Below are positions 58,237-64,000 of a stretch of 64,000 bases of DNA, in pieces; position 1 is the stretch's first letter; each line of letters starts with the position of its first letter. Both the position numbers and the translations under genes were made by a program. This stretch comes from Kineosporia mesophila (GTDB lineage Bacteria > Actinomycetota > Actinomycetes > Actinomycetales > Kineosporiaceae). The notes under the pieces are model-generated. The model ran no database searches. It was given only the letters and a program-made list of their open reading frames with translations, and was not told the DNA's origin. The stretch spans positions 62,001 to 126,000 of the forward strand of contig NZ_JAJOMA010000003.1 of assembly GCF_021129235.1 (NCBI RefSeq), written 5' to 3'.

Positions 58237-60915
58237 TCAGATCACCGCCGCGCGCCCCGCCTCGAGCCGGGCAATCGGTACCCGGAACGGGGAGCAGGAC
58301 ACGTAGTCGATCCCGACCCGGTGGAAGAAGTGGATCGACTCCGGATCCCCGCCGTGCTCACCGCACACCCCGAGCTTGAGGTCGGGGCGGGTGCGGCGAC
58401 CGTCCTGGGCGGCGATCCGGATGAGGCGGCCCACCCCGTCCACGTCGAGACTCTCGAACGGGGACACCATGAACACGCCGCGGTCGAGGTAGGTGGCGAA
58501 GAACCCGCCCTCCACGTCGTCGCGGGAGAAACCCCAGGTGGTCTGGGTGAGGTCGTTCGTGCCGAAGGAGAAGAACTCGGCGGCCTCGGCCACCCGCGTC
58601 GCGGTCAGGGCAGCCCGGGGCAGCTCGATCATCGTGCCGATCGGGATGGTCAGCGCCACCCCCTTCTCCTCCTGCACGGCCCGGAGGATCTGGTCGGCCT
58701 CGTCGCGGATCAGGAACAGCTCCATCACCGAGCCGACCAGCGGGATCATGATCTCGACCTGCGGCTCACCACCATCGGCCTTCACGATGGCCGCCGCCTC
58801 ACTGATGGCCCGCACCTGCAACGCGAACAACCCGGGCAGCACCAGCCCCAGCCGCACACCCCGCAGGCCCAGCATGGGGTTGGACTCGTGCAGCCGCTCC
58901 ACCGCCGCCAGCAGGCGTTCCTCGTCCTCGTCCACCTGGCCGGTGGCCCGGTCGACCGCCACCTTCACCGACAGCTCGGTGCGGTCGGGCAGGAACTCGT
59001 GCAACGGCGGGTCGAGCAGCCGGATCGTCACCGGCAGCCCGTCCATCGCGGTGAGCAGCTCGACGAAGTCCTGACGCTGCAAGGGCAGCAGCTCGTCGTA
59101 CACGGTCTGCCGCGTGGCCCGGTCGGGAGCCAGCACCAGCCGTTCGATCAGCACCCGCCGCTCCCCCAGGAACATGTGCTCGGTGCGGCACAGCCCGATG
59201 CCCTGCGCTCCCAGGTGCCGGGCCCGGACCGCGTCCTGCGCATTGTCGGCGTTCGTGCGCACCCGCAGCCGGCGGATCGAGTCGGCGTGCGACAGCAGCC
59301 GGTCCACGGCCCGCACCAGGTCGGCCGTGTCCTCGTCGATGTCCTTCACCGCCGTCCCCAGCCCGCTCTCCAGGTAGGTGGCGACCGGCGACGCGACCAC
59401 CGGCACCTCACCGGCGAACACCTCCCCGCTGCTGCCGTCGATACTGATCAGGTCACCCTCGCGCAGCACCCGGCCGTCCACCGTCGCGGCGCCGTCCTTC
59501 ACCTCCAGCTCCGAGAACCCGCACACACAGGTCTTTCCCATCCCCCGCGCCACCACGGCCGCATGGCTCGTCTTCCCGCCCCGCGAGGTCAGCACGCCGC
59601 GCGCGGCAATCATCCCACCGAGATCGTCGGGGTTCGTCTCCTTCCGGACCAGGATCACGTCCTTCCCCTCGGCCGCGCCCTTTTCGGCTGTCGCCGAGTC
59701 GAACACGAGGTATCCCGAGGCCGCTCCCGGCGACGCGCCCATCCCTTTCCCGAGCAGATGCTTTTCAGCCGCACCGTCGAACCGGGGGAACATCAGCTGC
59801 GCCAGCTGGGCCCCGTCCACCCTCTCGAGGGCCTCGTCCAGCGTGATCAGGTTCTCGTCCACCAGTTGGGTAGCGATCCGGAAGGCCGCGGCCGCCGTAC
59901 GTTTTCCCACCCGGGTCTGAAGCATCCAGAGCTTGCTGCGCTCGATCGTGAACTCGATGTCGCACAGGTCGCGGTAATGCGTCTCCAGCCGGCGCATCAC
60001 CTGGAGCAACTGCTTGTACGACGACGGGTCGAGGTTCTTCAGATCGGCCAGGCTCAGCGTGTTGCGGATGCCCGCGACCACGTCCTCGCCCTGCGCGTTG
60101 ACCAGGTAGTCGCCGTACACCCCGCCGTGGCCGGACGCCGGGTCCCGGGTGAAAGCCACACCGGTGCCGGAGGTGTCGCCCATGTTCCCGAACACCATGG
60201 TGCAGATGTTCACCGCCGTGCCCAGATCCTGCGGGATCCGCTCGCGCCGCCGGTACAGCCGGGCGCGCTCGGTGTTCCAGGAGTCGAAGACCGCGCGGAT
60301 CGCCAGGTCGAGCTGTTCGCGGGGATGCTGCGGGAACGGCGACCCGCTCTCGTCCAGGATCACCGCCTTGAAGGTGGCGACCAGATCCCGGAGACTCTCC
60401 ACGCTCAACTCGACGTCGACGTCCACCCCCTGGGCCGCCTTGGCGTCGTCCAGGGCCCCCGCGAAGATCTCCCCGTCGATCTCCAGCACGGTCTTGCCGA
60501 ACATCTGCAGCAGGCGACGATAGGAGTCCCAGGCGAAACGCTCGTCGCCGCTCTCCTCCGTCAGGCCCTTCACACTCGCGTCGTTGAGCCCGACGTTGAG
60601 CACCGTCTCCATCATGCCCGGCATCGAATGCATCGCCCCCGAGCGCACACTCACCAGCAGCGGATCATGACGATCACCCAGCTGACGCCCCAGGTCGTCC
60701 TCCAGCCGGCGCAGGGCCATGGTCACCTGCACCCGCAGCTCACCGGGTTCACTGCCCGCGGCCAGGTAGGAGCGGCAGGCCTGCGTCGTGATCGTGAACC
60801 CCGGAGGAACCGGGAGCCCCAGGTTCGTCATCTCGGCCAGGTTCGCGCCCTTGCCACCGAGCAGTTCCCGCTGATCCCTGTTGCCTTCCGAGAACGCGTA
60901 CACGTACTGGGTCAT
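58237..60915 (-). CDS. ppdK: Pyruvate, phosphate dikinase
   Basis: This enzyme interconverts pyruvate, ATP and phosphate with phosphoenolpyruvate, AMP and diphosphate. In order it has the nucleotide-binding domain (LLGGKGANLAEMTNLGLPVP, SVRSGAMHSMPGMMETVLN, TGVAFTRDPASG), the phosphohistidine domain with TSRGGKTSHAAVVARG (catalytic His), and the PEP/pyruvate TIM barrel with EIMIPLVGS, FFSFGTNDLTQTTWG and the catalytic cysteine in GVCGEHGGDP. The ATG at 60915 gives 892 residues, the normal length. Longer in-frame sequence upstream is noncoding. Confidence 0.96.
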   Translation of the reverse strand: MTQYVYAFSEGNRDQRELLGGKGANLAEMTNLGLPVPPGFTITTQACRSYLAAGSEPGELRVQVTMALRRLEDDLGRQLGDRHDPLLVSVRSGAMHSMPGMMETVLNVGLNDASVKGLTEESGDERFAWDSYRRLLQMFGKTVLEIDGEIFAGALDDAKAAQGVDVDVELSVESLRDLVATFKAVILDESGSPFPQHPREQLDLAIRAVFDSWNTERARLYRRRERIPQDLGTAVNICTMVFGNMGDTSGTGVAFTRDPASGHGGVYGDYLVNAQGEDVVAGIRNTLSLADLKNLDPSSYKQLLQVMRRLETHYRDLCDIEFTIERSKLWMLQTRVGKRTAAAAFRIATQLVDENLITLDEALERVDGAQLAQLMFPRFDGAAEKHLLGKGMGASPGAASGYLVFDSATAEKGAAEGKDVILVRKETNPDDLGGMIAARGVLTSRGGKTSHAAVVARGMGKTCVCGFSELEVKDGAATVDGRVLREGDLISIDGSSGEVFAGEVPVVASPVATYLESGLGTAVKDIDEDTADLVRAVDRLLSHADSIRRLRVRTNADNAQDAVRARHLGAQGIGLCRTEHMFLGERRVLIERLVLAPDRATRQTVYDELLPLQRQDFVELLTAMDGLPVTIRLLDPPLHEFLPDRTELSVKVAVDRATGQVDEDEERLLAAVERLHESNPMLGLRGVRLGLVLPGLFALQVRAISEAAAIVKADGGEPQVEIMIPLVGSVMELFLIRDEADQILRAVQEEKGVALTIPIGTMIELPRAALTATRVAEAAEFFSFGTNDLTQTTWGFSRDDVEGGFFATYLDRGVFMVSPFESLDVDGVGRLIRIAAQDGRRTRPDLKLGVCGEHGGDPESIHFFHRVGIDYVSCSPFRVPIARLEAGRAAVI

Positions 60916-61183
60916 GGATACGTCATCGCCCTTCCGTCCACTGGCCGGCCCGGCTCCTGAACCAGCGAGAGTAAGCACGGAAAAGGCTGTCCGGACAGGG
61001 GGTCGCCTCGTCGCCCCAGACCTCCCCCGACCCAGTTGGCCTGCGCTTTCGCGCCCACTTCGCGGGTCGGTCACCCAGCGCCCGGCGGTCGGCCTGCGCT
61101 CGCTTCGCACTGATTGAAGACGACTGCCCGCACCTTCGGTGGATGAGGATAGTTTGCGCTCGGCGGCGACCGATCGGAGTCGG

Positions 61184-62155
61184 ATGAGTACGGTGGGCGA
61201 TCTTGGGAACCGACTGCGTGCTGTCTGCACCGACCTCCGGGACGCAGCGGTGGACGCCGGGTCCGGGAGGCAGGTGGCGATCTCCCTCGCCTCGACGTCG
61301 TCGGTCCACGGCTGGCACGGCCTGGCCCGGGGCCTCACGGCATCGGCGGAAGCCCTGGGGCAGACCTCCGCGCAACTGACCGCAGCGGTGGACGAGGCCG
61401 AACAGGCCCTCGGGAAACTCCAGGTTGTGCCGGCCCGGGGAGCAACCTCGGAGGTCTCCGACCAACTCGAGACGGCAACCGTGCTCCTGCTCCTGTGCCG
61501 CAGCGCCCTGGAAGAGGCCGGACCGCATCTGGACGACGCCCGGCTGGCCGCGGAACGGGCGGAGATACCGGTGCTGGTGGTGCGCGGGCGGATGCTGGGC
61601 GAAACCGTCATCCGCCTGCGGCAGCAGATCGAGGAGATCCGGGCGGGGGTCGAGGCGGAGTATCGAGAGGCCTTGAATCTGGGGGAGGCCGAAGGCGACG
61701 GACCTTCCGGAAGCACCACGTCGGGATCGAGGCGCCCGGACGGCCCGGCCGCCCAGCGCTCACCGAACTCGCGCCATCTCCTCAACCGGATCGGGAGACG
61801 CAGCCCGCAGAAGAACCGGAACACCCTGGTCCTGCCCGATGTCGATGTCTCCGCCGACCTTCAGGACATTCAGGAAGGGCGTGCCCGGTGGAACCGAACC
61901 ACGAGCCGCTACGAGACGCCCGGCGGACGCACGTACGGCGTCGAAGAACCCTCCGGTACCGTGTTTCCCGATTCTGGGCCAGGCTTCATCCACCTGGGCC
62001 GCCACGAGTATCACGCCCTGAAGCATTACATCCAGGCCGACGGTGATCGCCGCAAGGCCGAGGAGGCGATGACCTTCTTCCCGGCCCTCACCGAGTCGGT
62101 ACAGCGCCGAGCGTACGAAGTATTCAAGCATCACAAAAGTTTTCGGGGAGAATGA
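61184..62155 (+). CDS. Candidate polymorphic toxin with conserved C-terminal domain
   Basis: I cannot assign a named family. Residues 1-160 are helical and Ala/Glu/Gln-rich (LGNRLRAVCTDLRDAAVDAG, SAQLTAAVDEAEQALGKLQ, ETVIRLRQQIEEIRAGVEAE), like the leader of secreted toxins. A polar linker follows. From about 215 a compact domain reads RNTLVLPDVDVSADLQDIQ, GGRTYGVEEPSGTVFP, GPGFIHLGRHEYHALKHYI, a type seen at C-termini of actinobacterial toxin-like proteins. ATG 61184 has GGAG close by. A GTG at 61139 adds 15 residues. Its stop overlaps the next gene (ATGATG region), the usual arrangement of a toxin and its immunity gene. Confidence 0.65.
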   Translation: MSTVGDLGNRLRAVCTDLRDAAVDAGSGRQVAISLASTSSVHGWHGLARGLTASAEALGQTSAQLTAAVDEAEQALGKLQVVPARGATSEVSDQLETATVLLLLCRSALEEAGPHLDDARLAAERAEIPVLVVRGRMLGETVIRLRQQIEEIRAGVEAEYREALNLGEAEGDGPSGSTTSGSRRPDGPAAQRSPNSRHLLNRIGRRSPQKNRNTLVLPDVDVSADLQDIQEGRARWNRTTSRYETPGGRTYGVEEPSGTVFPDSGPGFIHLGRHEYHALKHYIQADGDRRKAEEAMTFFPALTESVQRRAYEVFKHHKSFRGE

Positions 62156-62616
62156 TGGAGAGTTACGAGCTTCTGTACGACGGCACCGTGGACCCTCGGA
62201 CCCTGATCGACGCTCTGGCCGAACTCGGCATCCCGGCCGATCGGGTTCTGAGCGAGCCGTACGACCCATCGTCGGGAGACAGCATTCCCGCGGTCATGCT
62301 GGAGCGCGGCGATCCCGGTGCCGATTTCAGCACCGTCGTGCAGGGCTTTGCCGAACTGGTCACCGGGATCGACCTTTCCCTGCTGGAATGGGCGCAATTC
62401 CTCACTCCGAAACTAGGAAGGCGCTGCCTCGTCGACGACGACACCCCGCAGCCCAACCGCTGGTACCTGGTGACGCCCCAAGGTGGTTGCGGCGTGGTGC
62501 ACGTGGACGGGGACGACGCCGACGAGGGCCACATCCGTTTCCTCTACGCCACCACGCCGATAGCCGGTGCCGCCGAGATCCCGGTGCGCGCCGAGCCGGA
62601 CTGGGCATCACGCTGA
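62152..62616 (+). CDS. Candidate immunity protein of the upstream toxin-like gene
   Basis: This 154-residue acidic protein has no recognisable family. It reads MMESYELLYDGTVDPRTLID, LERGDPGADFSTVVQGFAEL, and a C-terminal half with NRWYLVTPQGGCGVVHVDG and HIRFLYATTPIAG. Size, acidity and the 4-bp overlap with the toxin-like gene fit a cognate immunity protein. The assignment is by context only. Confidence 0.6.
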   Translation: MMESYELLYDGTVDPRTLIDALAELGIPADRVLSEPYDPSSGDSIPAVMLERGDPGADFSTVVQGFAELVTGIDLSLLEWAQFLTPKLGRRCLVDDDTPQPNRWYLVTPQGGCGVVHVDGDDADEGHIRFLYATTPIAGAAEIPVRAEPDWASR

Positions 62617-62684
62617 TCCGATGGACGGGCCTGTGACCATGGCCATCATCACGATGTGAACGCTTGATTACGGTACGCCCCGTT

Positions 62685-63902
62685 ATGAGACTGAACTCCA
62701 TGCCGAGCCCGGAGCGTGTCGCCCACATCGCACCACTGGCCTTCGACGGGGAACGGTTCTGGCCCGACGGCGCGACCGTACTCACCGAGGGTGCCTCGAT
62801 CGTCAGTGTCAGTGCTGGTCAGGGGCCCGCTCCCGAGGGTTTCGAGGTGCGGCGGCACGACCGTGGAACGCTGCTGCCGGGGCTCATCGACACGCATGTG
62901 CACCTGATCGCGGACGGGCGGGACGGGGCTCTGGGGCGGGACGTGCACCGGTCCCCCGAGGAACGGGAACAGGTGGTGCGGGCGTCGTTGCTCGCCCAGG
63001 CCCGGGCCGGGGTGACGACCGTGCGGGACCTCGGCGACAACCGCTGGTCGGTGCTGGAGCGGGTCTCGTCGCCCGGCGAACCGGCGGTGGTGGCGTCGGG
63101 GCCTCCGATCACGACACCGGGTGGGCACTGCGCGGCGATGGGTGGAGAGGCCGCCGGGGCTGCGGAACTGGCCGCGGCGGTGGACGAGCGGGCGGAACGA
63201 GGAGCGCCCCTGGTGAAAATCGTCGTCAGTGGTGGCGCGATGACGCCGGGGTCGGATCTGCTGTCGTTGCAGTACTCCGCCGAGGACCTCGCCCTGGTGG
63301 TGGAACGGGCTGCCCGTCATGGTCTTCCGGTGGTCGCCCACGCGCACTCGCTGGATGCCGTGAATCTCTGCATCGACACCGGGGTGCGGGGTATCGAGCA
63401 CTGCACCTGCCTGACGACGAACGGGGTTCAGACCCCGCCCGATCTGGCGAACCGGCTGCGGGACCGAGGGATTCACATCGGGCCGACGTTCGGGCGGATC
63501 CCGGGCAGCCGGCCCTCGGCGCAGGCGCAGGAAGTCACGCAACGCACCGGCCTGGTGCCCGCCCACCGGTTCGTCCAGGTCGAGAAGCTTCACCGGCAGG
63601 GCGTTGCGGTGATCAGCGGATCCGATGCGGGGATCCACTCCGCGAAACCGCACGGCATCGTGGCGTATGCCGTGGCCGAACTGGTGGGGGCCGGGATCGC
63701 CACGGACGACGCGATCGCCACGGCCACCTCGGTGTCGGCGCAGGCCTGCGGCCTGGGATCCACGAAGGGACGCCTGCGGCCGGGTACCGACGCCGACCTC
63801 CTGGTCGTCGACGGCGATCCCCGGGCCGACATCGCCGCGCTGACCAGGGTTGGCACCGTGGTCGTGCGCGGGACGACGATTACGGGCGACGCAGGACGAT
63901 GA
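62685..63902 (+). CDS. Metal-dependent amidohydrolase (imidazolonepropionase-like)
   Basis: This 405-residue amidohydrolase-superfamily TIM barrel has metal ligands in LLPGLIDTHVHLIADG (HxH), the lysine in VKIVVSGG, histidines in VVAHAHSLDAV and GIEHCTCL, and the aspartate in VISGSDAGIHS. The N- and C-terminal beta-sandwich includes GRLRPGTDADLLVVDGDPRAD. It probably hydrolyses a cyclic amide or dipeptide-like substrate. The ATG at 62685 is used; TTG 62664 and ATG 62700 are alternatives. Its 3' end overlaps a convergent gene. Confidence 0.9.
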   Translation: MRLNSMPSPERVAHIAPLAFDGERFWPDGATVLTEGASIVSVSAGQGPAPEGFEVRRHDRGTLLPGLIDTHVHLIADGRDGALGRDVHRSPEEREQVVRASLLAQARAGVTTVRDLGDNRWSVLERVSSPGEPAVVASGPPITTPGGHCAAMGGEAAGAAELAAAVDERAERGAPLVKIVVSGGAMTPGSDLLSLQYSAEDLALVVERAARHGLPVVAHAHSLDAVNLCIDTGVRGIEHCTCLTTNGVQTPPDLANRLRDRGIHIGPTFGRIPGSRPSAQAQEVTQRTGLVPAHRFVQVEKLHRQGVAVISGSDAGIHSAKPHGIVAYAVAELVGAGIATDDAIATATSVSAQACGLGSTKGRLRPGTDADLLVVDGDPRADIAALTRVGTVVVRGTTITGDAGR

Positions 63903-64000
63903 CCGAATTGATGACGTCGTTGAGTGGGTGGAGCACCCCGAGCCGCTCCCATCCGCCCAGCTCGTGGGTGCCCACGGCCGGGTAGAGCAGCCGTCTCAGC
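63880..64000 (-). CDS. C-terminal end of an unidentified protein (runs off the window)
   Basis: The last 39 codons read LRRLLYPAVGTHELGGWERL, then GVLHPLNDVINSVIVLRRP and a TAA at 63880-63882. Codon usage and hydrophobic pattern look like a real protein, perhaps the last strands of a SAM-methyltransferase-like fold, but this cannot be verified. It overlaps the amidohydrolase 3' end by 23 bp on the other strand. Confidence 0.55.
   Translation of the reverse strand, partial: LRRLLYPAVGTHELGGWERLGVLHPLNDVINSVIVLRRP

Noticed and set aside
60916-61824. N-terminal extension of pyruvate phosphate dikinase
   Set aside because: The family begins at MTQYVYAFSEG (60915). The extension is antisense to the toxin-like gene and has no domain.
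1-64000. tRNA, rRNA, CRISPR, insertion sequences, integrases or phage genes
   Set aside because: Looked for and not seen. Repeats found are either tandem minisatellites or hairpins, with no transposase or regularly spaced array.

Overview
The window is high-GC actinobacterial chromosome, read by eye without database searches. It carries several actinobacterial markers: the start of the Pup-proteasome ATPase Arc, TrmI, the mycothiol ligase MshC, an F420-type luciferase-like oxidoreductase, and the conserved run PAC2 / MshC / SCO1664 family / DUF3090 / MSMEG_4193-type phosphatase / UppP. The many sensory and second-messenger genes, including a bacteriophytochrome, suggest a soil actinomycete. 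A Kineosporia-like organism is a guess. No rRNA, tRNA, CRISPR array, insertion sequence or prophage was seen.

Layout. 1-8.2 kb: arc (5' part), trmI, a site-2 protease, a RecB-like nuclease and a MacB/FtsX-type ABC exporter. 8.0-8.7 kb: a noncoding stretch with an 11-copy 14-bp minisatellite, upstream of a small predicted exported peptide. 8.7-18 kb: a ferric-reductase-like flavoprotein, a HAD phosphatase and the conserved mshC-uppP block, closed by an aldo/keto reductase-like protein that lacks its usual histidine. 18-23 kb: a SulP transporter-carbonic anhydrase fusion, an acidic protein, DUF5703 and an M20 peptidase.

23-34 kb is a signalling region. Two tandem MASE1-PAS-GGDEF cyclases come first, then a DUF429 (RNase H-fold)-RelA/SpoT fusion, pobA, and a GGDEF-EAL protein. 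33.8-37.7 kb holds an IclR regulator and pcaHGBC for protocatechuate ring cleavage, with two TTCCG/CGGAA inverted repeats between regulator and operon. PobA supplies protocatechuate from 4-hydroxybenzoate. The later pathway steps are not in the window. A lysE/lysG pair follows.

39.2-43.1 kb may be a light-controlled partner-switching module. A HATPase (RsbW-like) and a STAS protein (RsbV-like) are transcribed divergently from a heme oxygenase-bacteriophytochrome operon, and the phytochrome ends in a PP2C phosphatase. 43-54 kb carries DUF202 membrane proteins, an LLM oxidoreductase, an enoyl-CoA hydratase, thioredoxin, an EamA/LysR pair, GntR, an Rv1733c-like protein, an LCP ligase, two VOC proteins and a DUF2975/HTH pair.

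54-64 kb has a PLP decarboxylase, a decayed HelD/HelR-like helicase pseudogene that keeps its ribosome binding site and both termini, a GNAT, a zinc-ribbon NERD protein, OsmC, pyruvate phosphate dikinase, a candidate toxin-immunity pair, an amidohydrolase and the end of one more gene. The strongest leads are the DUF429-RelA/SpoT fusion, the phytochrome partner switch, the toxin-immunity pair, the helicase remnant and the minisatellite.
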